Counted from the stretch's first letter, positions 51,106 through 59,399 are shown. The stretch is 64,000 bases of DNA from Bog-473 sp963834405 (GCA_963834405.1 CAWIBX010000007.1:248001-312000), one strand, 5' to 3'. Made by a program: numbers and translations. Notes: a model not told the origin generated them from the sequence alone.

Positions 51106-52950
51106 CTACGCCGCCAGGAACCCGCCCGACTGGTGGGCCCAGAGGCGCCCGTAGACCCCGGCCCGCCCCGCCGACAGCAGTTCGTCGTGGGTCCCCTGCT
51201 CGACCACCCGGCCGTGGTCCATCACGACGATCCGGTCGAGCCGGGCGATGGTGGCCAGCCGGTGGGCGACCACAAGGGCCGTGGTGCCCTCCATGAGGTG
51301 CCACAGCGCCTCTTGGACCAGGGACTCTGACTCGGAATCAAGCGCCGAGGTGGCCTCGTCGAGGACGAGCACCCGGGCGCCCTTGGCCATCGCCTGGGCG
51401 ATCGCCACCCGCTGGCGCTGACCGCCCGACAGCTTGAGGCCGCGCTCGCCGACCAGCGTGTCGTAGCCCTCGGGGAGCCGCTCCACGAACTCGTCGACGT
51501 AGGCGGCGCGTCCGACCGAGCGGACCAGGTCCATGTCGACGACGCCCTTGCCGTTGGCGCCACCGTGGGCGCCACCGTTGGCGCCGCCGACCTCCGACAC
51601 CAGGCCGTAGCAGATGTTCTCCGCAATCGTCCGATGCAGCATCTGCGGATCCTGGGGAACGTAGGCGATGTGGCGTCGCAGCGACTGTTGGGTCACCGCG
51701 GCGATGTCCTGACCATCGATCTCAATGGCGCCGCCGTCCCGGTCCGCCAGCCGCAACATCAACTTGGTGAGGGTCGTCTTGCCCGAGCCCGACGGCCCGA
51801 CCAAGCCGACGTGCTCCCCTGGCTCTATGCAAAGGTCGAGCCCGTCGAACAGGGGCGCCCGGCCCCCGTAGGCGAACGTGAGGCTCCTGAACTCCACCCG
51901 ACCGTGCGGGACCACGAGCTCCGGCGCGCCCGGGGCATCGACGATGTCCGGCGCCGTCGCCGCGATGCCGGCGAACTTGGCACAGCGCCCGATCGCCCGG
52001 GACATCTGCCGGATGAACTCGAACGACTCCTCCAGGCTGGTGCCCACGAAGGTCGCGTAGAACAGGATCAGGTACACGACGCCGGCCGCGGCCACGTGGT
52101 GCAGCGCCAGCACGACGCCGACCGCCACCGCGGCCCAGTTGAAGAAGGCCATGGCGGACTCCATCTGCAGGCGCGTCGCGGTGAACACCCGCCGCGCCCG
52201 GAAGTCCGCCGCGAGGGAGTCGCCCACGAGGGCACCGACGTGGCCCATCTCGCGCTGCTCGGCCGCTTGCGTCCGCACCGTGGTCAAGTTGGCGATGGTG
52301 TCGGCGATGACACCGGTCGCCCGGGAATGCGCGTCGGAGAACTGCTTCTCCGCCGCCACGACCCGGCTCATCCGGCGGGTCAACACGAGCACGAAGACCC
52401 CGATCAGTCCCGACATGACGAGCGCAACCGGCCAGGCCACGATGCCGAGCACGACGATCGCACCCAGCGTGGTCACGCTGATGCGCAGGATCCCCCACAC
52501 CATGGCGTCGATCAGCTCCACGAAGGCCCAGTTCGACGTCTCGAGGGTCGCGATGACCTCACCCGACGGCCGGTCGGTGTGCCAGCCGTGGCTCAGGCCG
52601 ATCAGGTGGTCGTAGCCGTTGGTGATGGCGCGGCCGAACGAGCGAAGGGTGGCCCCCCAATTGAGCCAGCCCCCGAGGCGCCCGAAGACCAGCGCCGCCA
52701 GCAGGACCACTGCGTAGGCGGCGACCAGGGGCCCGAACGCCTGCCACAGGCCCTCGCCCCCGCTCATGTGGGCGATCCGGCCCAACAGTGCGGCAAAGAT
52801 CAGCGGAGCCGCGACGGCGTTGGCCAGCGTGCCCAGCACGATGGCGGTCCCGGCGCCCGCAAACGCGGCGCGGTCGGGCCACATCTGACGCCAGCAGTAC
52901 GCCAGCGTCTCCTTCGTCGATGCATTTGGGAAGAGGGTGCGTTCACCCAT
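51106..52950 (-). CDS. ABC exporter, fused membrane and ATP-binding domains
   Basis: A 614-aa half-transporter acting as a dimer. Six-helix membrane domain at about 30-330, then the nucleotide-binding domain: Walker A GLVGPSGSGKTTLTKL, Q-loop YVPQDPQML, signature KLSGGQRQRVAIAQAM, Walker B VLVLDEATSALDSE, H-loop VVAHRLATI. A Gly/Ala/Asn-rich insertion (GGANGGAHGGANGKG) sits between Q-loop and signature. ATG at 52950 has an AGGAGA ribosome site. The substrate is unknown; a possible short peptide gene lies just upstream (53168-53302), so peptide or lipid export is conceivable. Confidence 0.9.
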   Translation of the reverse strand: MGERTLFPNASTKETLAYCWRQMWPDRAAFAGAGTAIVLGTLANAVAAPLIFAALLGRIAHMSGGEGLWQAFGPLVAAYAVVLLAALVFGRLGGWLNWGATLRSFGRAITNGYDHLIGLSHGWHTDRPSGEVIATLETSNWAFVELIDAMVWGILRISVTTLGAIVVLGIVAWPVALVMSGLIGVFVLVLTRRMSRVVAAEKQFSDAHSRATGVIADTIANLTTVRTQAAEQREMGHVGALVGDSLAADFRARRVFTATRLQMESAMAFFNWAAVAVGVVLALHHVAAAGVVYLILFYATFVGTSLEESFEFIRQMSRAIGRCAKFAGIAATAPDIVDAPGAPELVVPHGRVEFRSLTFAYGGRAPLFDGLDLCIEPGEHVGLVGPSGSGKTTLTKLMLRLADRDGGAIEIDGQDIAAVTQQSLRRHIAYVPQDPQMLHRTIAENICYGLVSEVGGANGGAHGGANGKGVVDMDLVRSVGRAAYVDEFVERLPEGYDTLVGERGLKLSGGQRQRVAIAQAMAKGARVLVLDEATSALDSESESLVQEALWHLMEGTTALVVAHRLATIARLDRIVVMDHGRVVEQGTHDELLSAGRAGVYGRLWAHQSGGFLAA

Positions 52951-53474
52951 GGGAATCTCCTGGTGGGAGCTCGACCGGGTCGAGACGATCGGATGGATCG
53001 GTTGGATCGGTTTGGATCAAGGCGGTCCGGCAGGTCCGGACGGGAATGCGACGACGAGTCGCCGCTGCAGCTGGAGCTTGGAGCTGGTCGAAAAGGACCG
53101 GCGGTCCGCGGGAAGCGGACGCGCGCTCAGCCGGGGTGCCGGAGGACCGGCGGCTGCGGTGCCGGCGTCAGTGGCCGGTGATGTCGCAGAGAGGCCCGGC
53201 CATGCGGTCCCTCCCTCCGACTCCGGCTGCACCGGGGAACACCGGCAGGACCACGAGGGCGCGCGCGAGCAGCAGCGGCGTGTAGATCTTCATTCCTGCC
53301 ATCGGGTCACCTCGCTTCCGGCGTCAGCGTGAGCATCCGGTGCAACGTGCACACAAGGTAGCGCATCGTGCGCGCGTGGAGGGGAAGAACGCACGGACCG
53401 AGCGCGCGCCCCGCTGTGTGACGGGCCCGTCCCGCCGCCGCACCGCACGAATTCCGAAAGAGAACAGACGAACG
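52951..53474. other. 524-bp region upstream of the ABC exporter
   Basis: Between the ABC exporter and ruvB (both minus). It holds the candidate 44-codon gene at 53168-53302 and, near 52989-53020, three to four imperfect GGATCGGTT-type repeats whose role is unknown. Other open frames (e.g. minus 53017-53232) look like shadows. A minus-strand TACCTT hexamer near 53357 could be a -10 for the small gene. Confidence 0.5.
53168..53302 (-). CDS. Candidate small hydrophobic peptide (44 aa)
   Basis: ATG at 53302 is preceded by a strong Shine-Dalgarno (GAGGTGA, 4 nt before). The product starts MAGMKIYTPLLLARALVVLP, a hydrophobic stretch that could be a membrane helix or a leader, and ends MAGPLCDITGH with one Cys. 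Third codon positions in the first 25 codons are almost all G or C, as in real genes here. A second Shine-Dalgarno (GGAGGGAGGGA) precedes an internal ATG for the last 11 codons. It lies 217 bp upstream of the ABC exporter in the same direction. No homologue is recognised; this could be noise, a small membrane protein, or an exported peptide precursor. Confidence 0.4.
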   Translation of the reverse strand: MAGMKIYTPLLLARALVVLPVFPGAAGVGGRDRMAGPLCDITGH

Positions 53475-54542
53475 TCAGAACAGCGGAGGCGTGTTGGGCT
53501 GCACCGGGCCAAGGCCGGGGCCGCCGACGTCGGGCGCAGACGGCGGTCCGTCGTGACCCAGGTGGGCCCAGGCGCGCCGCGTGGCCACCCGGCCCCGCGC
53601 CGTGCGCTGGATCAAGCCGCTCTGGAGCAAGTAGGGCTCGTACGCGTCCTCGATCGTGTCCGCCTCCTCCCCCACGCACTGCGACAGCGTGGTCAGGCCC
53701 ACCGGCTGCCCGGCGAAGCGGTCGCACAGGGTCGACAGGATGGCCCGGTCGACCTTGTCGAGGCCCAACTCGTCCACGCCGAAGAGCTCGAGCCCGTCGC
53801 TGGCCGTGGCGCCGTCGATGAAGCCCTCGCCCCGCACCTCGGCATAGTCCCGCACGCGCCGCAGCAGCCGGTTGGCCACCCGGGGCGTCCCCCGGGAACG
53901 CTCGGCGATTCGGATGGCGCCCTCCTCGTCGACCTGCACCTTCAAAATCCGGGCCGAGCGCTCCACGATGGCCCGGAGGTCCATCGGGTCGTAGAGGTCG
54001 AGGCGCCCCACGAAGCCGAAGCGGTCCCGCAGGGGCCCCGAGACCAGGCCGGTGCGCGTCGTGGCGCCGACCAGCGTGAACTTCGGAAGCTCCAGGCGGA
54101 TGGAGCGTGCGGTGGGACCCTTGCCGATGAGGATGTCGAGACGCCCGTCCTCCATGGCGGAGTAGAGCATCTCCTCTACCGAGTTGTGCAGGCGGTGGAT
54201 CTCGTCGATGAACAGCACGTCGCCGTCCTGCAGGTCGGTCAGGAGCGCGGCCAGGTCCCCCGCCCGGGTGAGCACGGGCCCGGCGGTGATGCGGAAGCCG
54301 GCGCCCATTTCTGCCGCGACGATGCCGGCGAGCGACGTCTTGCCCAGCCCCGGCGGTCCGGCGAAGAGGATGTGGTCGACGGGCTGGCCGCGCTGACGGG
54401 CCGCCTGCAGCACGATCCCGAGATGCTCCACGAGCTCGGACTGCCCGACGAACTCCGCCAGCGAGCGGGGGCGGAGCCCGACCTCCTCGAGCTCCTCTTC
54501 CTGGTCGGACGCCACAGGGTCGACCACCCGGCGCGCCGGCAC
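53475..54542 (-). CDS. ruvB: Holliday junction branch-migration helicase RuvB
   Basis: AAA+ motor (355 aa) driving branch migration with RuvA. Motifs: LRPRSLAEFVGQSELVEHLG, Walker A FAGPPGLGKTSLAGI, Walker B VLFIDEIHRLHNSVEE, sensor 1 VGATTRTGLVSGPLRDRFG, and the C-terminal winged helix LQSGLIQRTARGRVATRRAW. I chose GTG at 54542 (VPARRVVDPVASDQEE), which has GGTGAGG 8 nt upstream and puts the family core at the usual distance. The frame is open further upstream through ruvA, but that is shadow sequence. The gap to ruvA is 118 bp. Confidence 0.93.
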   Translation of the reverse strand: MPARRVVDPVASDQEEELEEVGLRPRSLAEFVGQSELVEHLGIVLQAARQRGQPVDHILFAGPPGLGKTSLAGIVAAEMGAGFRITAGPVLTRAGDLAALLTDLQDGDVLFIDEIHRLHNSVEEMLYSAMEDGRLDILIGKGPTARSIRLELPKFTLVGATTRTGLVSGPLRDRFGFVGRLDLYDPMDLRAIVERSARILKVQVDEEGAIRIAERSRGTPRVANRLLRRVRDYAEVRGEGFIDGATASDGLELFGVDELGLDKVDRAILSTLCDRFAGQPVGLTTLSQCVGEEADTIEDAYEPYLLQSGLIQRTARGRVATRRAWAHLGHDGPPSAPDVGGPGLGPVQPNTPPLF

Positions 54543-54660
54543 GGTCTCGTCCTCACCGGACGCCTCCGCCCGGTCGGGTTCCTGGGCCCCGTCGCCCGCG
54601 CCGGCGCCGTCGCCGTCGTCCGCGACCGCCAGGACCTCGCGGCGGGCGCGCCCCCTGGGC

Positions 54661-55380
54661 TCACCGGCCGGCCAGGTCGCGCAGCGCGAGGCGGAGCATC
54701 TCTTCCACGCCGACATCGTCGCGTAGGCCGTCCAGCGCGCCGCGGATCTCGTCGGGGGCGTAGCCCAGCTCGCTGAGCGCCGCCCGGGCCTCGGAACGGG
54801 GCGAACGTGCCGCCCGCGCCGCCGATCCGGGGTCAGCCGAGCCGCCGCCCACCGAAGCCCCGACACCGACCCCGACACCGACCCCGACACCGACCCCGAC
54901 ACCGAACCCGACTCCGGCGAGGCCGAGCGAGAGATCCGGCAGGTCGAGGCGGCTCTTGAGCTCAATCAGCAGCCGCGCCGCGGTCTTGCGGCCCACGCCC
55001 GGCACGCTGCACAGCGTGTCGAGGTCGTCCTCGAGCACGGCCGTGGACAAGGAAGCCGGCGAGAGCACCGCCATGATCGCCAGCGCCAGCGCCGGGCCCA
55101 CGCCGTGCGAGCCCAACAGCACCTCGAAGCACCGCCGCTCGTCGTCGTGCACGAACCCGTACAGCACGATGGCGTCCTCGCGCACATGTGTGTGCACGAA
55201 CAGCGTCACCGCCACTGCCTCCTGCGAGCCGCCCGCGCCCGCGCCCGCAACCGCGCCCGCAACCAGCGCGGCCGCCGTCGCCGGCGTCACCGTCACGCGG
55301 TACCCGACGCCGCCGACGTCCACGATCACCTCGCCCTCGCCGGTCCGCAGCACGACCGGCCCACGCAACAACCCGATCAC
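54661..55380 (-). CDS. ruvA: Holliday junction DNA-binding protein RuvA
   Basis: 239 aa against about 200 usual. N-terminal OB domain: MIGLLRGPVVLRTGEGEVIVDVGGVGYRV (first 20 residues are typical). HhH domain II: LLGSHGVGPALALAIMAVL and LCSVPGVGRKTAARLLIELK. C-terminal domain III: RSEARAALSELGYAPDEIRGAL. The flexible linker between domains II and III is enlarged by a Val-Gly repeat (about residues 158-175) encoded by a 12-bp tandem repeat. GTG at 55380 overlaps the ruvC stop. Confidence 0.94.
   Translation of the reverse strand: MIGLLRGPVVLRTGEGEVIVDVGGVGYRVTVTPATAAALVAGAVAGAGAGGSQEAVAVTLFVHTHVREDAIVLYGFVHDDERRCFEVLLGSHGVGPALALAIMAVLSPASLSTAVLEDDLDTLCSVPGVGRKTAARLLIELKSRLDLPDLSLGLAGVGFGVGVGVGVGVGVGVGASVGGGSADPGSAARAARSPRSEARAALSELGYAPDEIRGALDGLRDDVGVEEMLRLALRDLAGR
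54859..54906 (-). repeat. 12-bp tandem repeat encoding a Val-Gly linker in RuvA
   Basis: Four consecutive copies of CCCGACACCGAC on the plus strand, the last with one mismatch, plus a partial fifth. They encode alternating Gly/Val in the linker between RuvA domains II and III. In-frame 12-bp repeats can change copy number without breaking the gene. Confidence 0.9.
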
Positions 55381-55925
55381 GATTCAGTCCTCCCGTTCCC
55401 GGCCGGCGGCAGCCCGTTCCCGGCGAGCGCGGCCTCGACGGCACGCCGCAACGGCACCGTGGTCAGATGGCACACGGCCAGCGCCAGGGCGTCGGACGCG
55501 TCGGCCGGCCCCTCCAGCGGCTCGATCCCCAGCACCTCCTCCACCATCCGCCGCACCTGCTCCTTGGTCGCCGCCCCGTAGCCGACCACCGCCTGCTTGA
55601 CCTCGTTCGGGGTGTACTGCGCGACGTCGCAGTCGAACGCGGCCGCCGCCGCGAGGGCGAGCCCGCTCGCCTGGCCCACCGACATGGCGGTCCGCACGTT
55701 CAACTGGAAGAAGACCCGCTCGACCACCACGACGTCGGGACGGAACTCCGACAACAGCGACGTCAGCTCCATGTGCAGGGCGAGCAGCCGCCCGTGCAGC
55801 GGCTGCCCCGGATCCGTCTCGAGCGTGCCGGCGGCCTTCGCCCGGAGCCTGCCGCCGTTCTGACGCCGCTCGACTAATCCGTAGCCACAGCGCGACAGGC
55901 CCGGATCGATCCCCAATACGAACAT
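55377..55925 (-). CDS. ruvC: Holliday junction resolvase RuvC
   Basis: Cuts Holliday junctions as a dimer; 182 aa. Catalytic acids are visible: Asp7 in VLGIDPGLSRCGYG, Glu in VVVVERVFFQLNVRTA, and the Asp pair in GPADASDALALAVCH. It also has the family GQASGLALAAA. ATG at 55925 lies inside a near-perfect SOS-box palindrome, with a TATCCT hexamer 8 nt upstream, so transcription is likely almost leaderless and LexA-controlled. Heads the coupled ruvC-ruvA unit with ruvB after it. Confidence 0.95.
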   Translation of the reverse strand: MFVLGIDPGLSRCGYGLVERRQNGGRLRAKAAGTLETDPGQPLHGRLLALHMELTSLLSEFRPDVVVVERVFFQLNVRTAMSVGQASGLALAAAAAFDCDVAQYTPNEVKQAVVGYGAATKEQVRRMVEEVLGIEPLEGPADASDALALAVCHLTTVPLRRAVEAALAGNGLPPAGNGRTES

Positions 55926-55934
55926 GCGTTCGTA
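55917..55934. promoter_or_regulatory. SOS-box-like palindrome (putative LexA site) over the ruvC start codon
   Basis: TACGAAC-ATGC-GTTCGTA: 7-bp perfect arms with 4-bp spacing. It contains the GAAC-N4-GTTC core of actinobacterial and Bacillus-type LexA boxes. The ruvC ATG (55925-55923) lies in it, so a bound repressor would block the transcription start. LexA binding is inferred from the consensus. Confidence 0.75.
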
Positions 55935-55939
55935 GGATA
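55934..55939 (-). promoter_or_regulatory. Candidate -10 element of ruvC
   Basis: TATCCT on the minus strand, 8 nt before the ruvC ATG and overlapping the SOS-box-like palindrome by one base. Confidence 0.5.
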
Positions 55940-56021
55940 CTCAGGGGTGCTTCGCAGGTGGCGGACCGACGTGGATCCGCCGCGTCGGTGCTGTCGGAAC
56001 CGGCGCGGCGTGCCCGGATCC

Positions 56022-56771
56022 TCAGCCCTCGAAGACGGCGAGCACCTCGTCGGGGATGTCGGCGTTGGAGTGGACGGCCTGGACGTCGTCGTGGTCGTCG
56101 ATCGCCTCGAGGAGGCGCAGGACCTTCTTGGCCTCGGCCTCGGCCGGGACCGGCACGAGCGTCGTCGGCTCGAGCGAGAGGTCGACGGAGAGGGGGGTGA
56201 TGCCGGCGTCATCGAGGGCCTGGCGCACGGAGTCGAGGTCGGCGGGGGCACTGGTCACGACCCAGGCGTCGCCGTTGCTCGACATGTCCTCGGCGCCGCC
56301 CTCCATGGCGATCTCCATGACCTTGTCCTCGTCCTGGTCGAGGGCGACCGTGACGATGCCCTTGCGCTCGAACTGCCACGACACGGCGCCGGGCTCGGCC
56401 ATGTTGCCGCCGTTGCGGCTGAACAGGTTGCGCATCTCGGCACCGGTGCGGTTCCGGTTGTCGCTCAGTGTCTCGATGATGATCGCCACACCGTCGGGGC
56501 CGTAGCCCTCGTAGGTGATCGACTCGTATCGGACGCCCTCGAGCTCGCCGGTGCCGCGCTTGATCGCCTTCTCGATGGTGTCGAGGGGGACGCTGGCGGC
56601 CCGTGCTTTCTGGAAGGCGGTGCGCAGCGTGGCGTTGGAGTCGGGGTCGCCGCCGCCGTCGCGGGCCGCGACCTCAATGGCGCGGATGCACTTGGCGAAG
56701 ACCTTGGCCCGGGCCTTGTCCTGGGCGCCCTTGCGGTACTTGGTGGTCGCCCACTTCGAGTGACCGGACAT
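56022..56771 (-). CDS. yebC: YebC/PmpR-family regulator / translation factor
   Basis: A 249-aa YebC family protein starting MSGHSKWATTKYRKGAQDKA, the family hallmark. It continues with KCIRAIEVAARDGGGDPDSN, IEKAIKRGTGELEG, YEGYGPDGVAIIIETLSDN, and a C-terminal domain pairing VLRLLEAIDDHDDVQAVHSN. Family members act as DNA-binding regulators and, as more recent work proposes, relieve ribosome stalling at proline stretches. Upstream TACAAT gives a possible -10 about 69 nt before the ATG. It lies just upstream of ruvC, the standard order. Confidence 0.95.
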   Translation of the reverse strand: MSGHSKWATTKYRKGAQDKARAKVFAKCIRAIEVAARDGGGDPDSNATLRTAFQKARAASVPLDTIEKAIKRGTGELEGVRYESITYEGYGPDGVAIIIETLSDNRNRTGAEMRNLFSRNGGNMAEPGAVSWQFERKGIVTVALDQDEDKVMEIAMEGGAEDMSSNGDAWVVTSAPADLDSVRQALDDAGITPLSVDLSLEPTTLVPVPAEAEAKKVLRLLEAIDDHDDVQAVHSNADIPDEVLAVFEG

Positions 56772-56839
56772 CTGGTGCTCGCTTCCTCCCTTGGCCCGCT
56801 CTCGGAGTCTGCCGGCGGCCGCCTGGAGCGGATCTTCAA

Positions 56840-56845
56840 TTGTAT
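56840..56845 (-). promoter_or_regulatory. Candidate -10 element of yebC
   Basis: TACAAT on the minus strand, 68 nt before the yebC ATG, with near-consensus sequence. The -35 is weak. Confidence 0.4.
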
Positions 56846-56875
56846 CGAGGCAGCGTGCGGGGTGGACCGGTCGGG

Positions 56876-57655
56876 TCAGGCGGCCGAACGGAGGCGGGAC
56901 GGCACGGTGGGGGTCGGCAGGACCGACGATGGCGCCGGAGTGCTGGGGAGCGGCAACGACTGCGAACCCGGGCCGGTTGTCGACGGTAACGGCGACGGGG
57001 TCGGCGACGGCGGGGACGGCGGCGGCGGCAGCAGCGGCACGGTGGGCAACGTCGACGCGAGGACGATCGGCAGGGTCACTTTACCGTCGATGACAAGGCG
57101 GTACCTGCCTGGCGCCCGGCTCGGGGTGGGTGTCCACGTCCCGGTCGTCGCGATCGACTGCCCGGGACGGAGCGTCGGCCCCACGATCATCGGGCAGCCG
57201 AACGCAACCGGCCCGGGATAGACGTTGGTGCCGCGGGCGTCGTAGATGACGACAGAGAGCTCGCCGCAGGGGCCGAGCAGCCCGAGGGCAGCGATGGGTG
57301 CGGTGGGGATCGTCGGCGGAGTCCGCCCGGGGCCGAAAATGCCGCAGGTGGTCTTCGAGAGATTGCGGACTGTGACCTGGTACATGACCGGCTGGCCGGC
57401 GGCGAAGGAGTGGCGTGCGATGGATGCGGTGAGCAAGACGTTCGGCGCGCGGCAGTTCAGATAGCCGACGTGTGCAGACCGGGTGATGGTGCTCGGCGCG
57501 GTGGGCGTGGTTGACGTCGCTGCGCCAGCGCCGACGCCCGTGGCTGCGCCGAGCGGCACGGTGCACCCCAGAACGACGAAGGTGAGTATCGAGGCGGCGG
57601 CGAAGACGCCACGGCGTGTGGTTCCTGTGGAGCGCTCGCGATGCCTTGGCTGCAT
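56876..57655 (-). CDS. Secreted or anchored protein with a BsuPI/DUF4232-like beta-sandwich
   Basis: A 259-aa protein of unknown function. N-terminal signal segment (RRGVFAAASILTFVVLGCTV) with a Cys that could be a lipoprotein site, although the lipobox is imperfect. A central domain (about 60-200) reads like an immunoglobulin-type sandwich: VMYQVTVRNLSKTTCGIFGP, LSVVIYDARGTNVYPGP, GQSIATTGTWTPTPS and APGRYRLVIDG, similar to intracellular proteinase-inhibitor (BsuPI) folds. The C-terminal 60 residues are Pro/Ser-rich. ATG at 57655 is preferred to the open frame to 57775. It follows tetR in the same direction. Confidence 0.65.
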   Translation of the reverse strand: MQPRHRERSTGTTRRGVFAAASILTFVVLGCTVPLGAATGVGAGAATSTTPTAPSTITRSAHVGYLNCRAPNVLLTASIARHSFAAGQPVMYQVTVRNLSKTTCGIFGPGRTPPTIPTAPIAALGLLGPCGELSVVIYDARGTNVYPGPVAFGCPMIVGPTLRPGQSIATTGTWTPTPSRAPGRYRLVIDGKVTLPIVLASTLPTVPLLPPPPSPPSPTPSPLPSTTGPGSQSLPLPSTPAPSSVLPTPTVPSRLRSAA

Positions 57656-57740
57656 GCCTGTAGGACGCCCGGGCCGGCGTTTTGGTTCGGGCCGGGCCTG
57701 GTGTGCCCCCGGCTCGGCCCCGGTCAGCCGTCCCGAGCGT

Positions 57741-58406
57741 TCAGGACGGGGGGCGGGTTGCGGCGTGGAGGACATACTCCACGTCGGCCGCCACCTCTCC
57801 GAGCCCTGTGGCGCCGGGACCCGTCTGCACGCTGGCCATCAGCAGCGAGATCACGATGACGACCATGCCGCCGGCGGTCTGGGCCGGATCGATGTCCTGG
57901 CGCACCTTGTCGGTGACCTGTTCGTCCCTGATGAGCTCGGTCACGGTCTTGCGCAGCTCCTGGAGCGCCGGGATGTGCAGGAGCCGCATGGTGAAGTCGG
58001 GCTCGAGCCCCTTGAGGATGCGACCGGCCAGCGGGTGCTCGGGAACGTGGCTGAGGAGAGCCTGCATCATGACGCCGCCCCAGCTGTCCGGGTTCTCGCC
58101 GATCGTGACGAAGGAGACGGCGTCGTCGATGAGGCCGGCCACGTCCTCGTCGACCGCCGCCACGAAGAGAGCCTCCTTGTTGGGGAAGTACGGGTAGGAG
58201 GCCGTCGTCGACAGGGCGGCGTCGCGGCAGACGTCGGCCACGGACGTGCCGCGGTAGCCCTCACGGGCGAAGCGCACGACGGCGGCGGCGAGCAGGACCT
58301 GGCGGGTGCGGTCGCCCTTGGTTCCCTTCGTGTTCGTGTCCTTAATAGTGAGGCCGTCGCCGGCATTCACGAGGCGCGGGCGTGGCTTGCGCGGTTGTGC
58401 GGGCAT
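57741..58406 (-). CDS. TetR-family transcriptional regulator
   Basis: A 221-aa regulator. The N-terminal helix-turn-helix is clear: RTRQVLLAAAVVRFAREGYRGTSVADVCRDAALSTTASYPYFPNKEALFVAAV, read here in parts (FAREGYRGTSVADVC, ASYPYFPNKEALF). The C-terminal part is a helical ligand-binding domain with several Met/Leu-rich helices. ATG at 58406 lies 4 bp after the diiron oxygenase stop, so both share the promoter at 59372-59399. The 31-bp palindrome at 59380-59410 is its likely operator, giving autoregulation. The ligand is unknown. Confidence 0.9.
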   Translation of the reverse strand: MPAQPRKPRPRLVNAGDGLTIKDTNTKGTKGDRTRQVLLAAAVVRFAREGYRGTSVADVCRDAALSTTASYPYFPNKEALFVAAVDEDVAGLIDDAVSFVTIGENPDSWGGVMMQALLSHVPEHPLAGRILKGLEPDFTMRLLHIPALQELRKTVTELIRDEQVTDKVRQDIDPAQTAGGMVVIVISLLMASVQTGPGATGLGEVAADVEYVLHAATRPPS

Positions 58407-58410
58407 GGCG

Positions 58411-59364
58411 TCAGGCCGCCGCGACCGATGCGACGTCGTCACCACGGCGGTCGACGCCGCAGGCACGCTGCCACCCCTTGGGCACCCGGCCGCCCCAGAA
58501 GGCCTTGGCCTCGAGCAGCGGGGTCAGGAGCGGGCGCAGCGCACGGTGCCGCAAGGCCGTGCGTCCCGCTGAGTCGTTGACGGCCCGCCACGTCTTCCAG
58601 GTCGGGAGGCCGACCGTGCCGTAGACCCCGGGGTGAACGATCGTGTCGAACATCGCGATCGCGATGCGCGAGCCGAGATACCGCACGAGGAAGCGCTCGA
58701 CCGGCCCTGCCGCCGCCCACTGCTCGGGGAAGAGCAGCCGAGCGAAAGCGAGGTGGCGGGCCTCCTCCTGACGGTGGTACTTGGAGACGGCCTTGATCAT
58801 CGGGTCGGTCTCCTCGTGCTCGCTGGCGAGCTTCTGCATGAGGTCGGGGACCTCCTCGCCGCTCAGCACGAGGAGGCAGAAGAGCGACGGCATGGCGGTG
58901 AGGAACGGAAGGAGCACATGTTGCGCGGCGCGCACCAGGGGCCCGTCGATCGGGTTCTTCGCCTTCGGCTGCACCTGGGTGAGCAGCCGCACGAAGAGCC
59001 GGGAGTGGCGGGTCTCCTCTCCCATCTCGTGAAGGAGGTAGGTCACGCGGGGATCGGTGAGGTCGGCGCGGCCGACGATTTCGATCGAGAACCCCGCCAT
59101 CAGGACGGACTCGAACCGGATGCCGGTCTCCGTGATGGAGGCGAACTCCTCGCGGGAGAGAGTGGCCTTCTGGTCGGCGGTCAAGGTCTCAAAGAGCTCC
59201 GGCACGTGGGACAGGCTGATCAGCTCGTCGGGGAGGACCTGGCCCGGGCCTATCTCGCCGGGGACGTCGGTGTCTGGCTCGACGATGCGCGTGAGCGAGG
59301 CCGTGGAGAGGCGCTCGATGCGCTGCTCGACGGTCCGGGTGTCGGTGTCCAAAGTGGTTGCCAT
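58411..59364 (-). CDS. Diiron oxygenase, AurF/p-aminobenzoate N-oxygenase-like
   Basis: A 317-aa helical di-iron protein. Ligand motifs: RFESVLMAGF (Glu85), HEMGEETRHSRLF (Glu117/His120), LSGEEVPDL (Glu170 or 171), and YHRQEEARHLAFARLLF (Glu201/His204). This set matches the AurF-like family, whose studied members N-oxygenate arylamines; many actinobacterial members have unknown substrates. ATG at 59364. -10 TAAAAT ends 7 nt before the ATG, so the transcript should be leaderless. First gene of a two-gene operon with tetR. Confidence 0.88.
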   Translation of the reverse strand: MATTLDTDTRTVEQRIERLSTASLTRIVEPDTDVPGEIGPGQVLPDELISLSHVPELFETLTADQKATLSREEFASITETGIRFESVLMAGFSIEIVGRADLTDPRVTYLLHEMGEETRHSRLFVRLLTQVQPKAKNPIDGPLVRAAQHVLLPFLTAMPSLFCLLVLSGEEVPDLMQKLASEHEETDPMIKAVSKYHRQEEARHLAFARLLFPEQWAAAGPVERFLVRYLGSRIAIAMFDTIVHPGVYGTVGLPTWKTWRAVNDSAGRTALRHRALRPLLTPLLEAKAFWGGRVPKGWQRACGVDRRGDDVASVAAA

Positions 59365-59371
59365 GGCCTCA

Positions 59372-59399
59372 ATTTTAGAGAAATCAGGGATTATGTCAA
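59372..59399 (-). promoter_or_regulatory. Consensus promoter of the diiron oxygenase/tetR operon
   Basis: Minus strand TTGACA (59399-59394), 16-nt spacer, TAAAAT (59377-59372). Consensus sigma-70-type hexamers, rare in this GC-rich window. The -10 ends 7 nt before the ATG, so transcription is likely leaderless. Confidence 0.8.

Noticed and set aside
53017..53232. 71-codon minus frame between the ABC exporter and the small peptide gene
   Set aside because: No ribosome site, no domain, and it overlaps the better-supported 44-codon frame.
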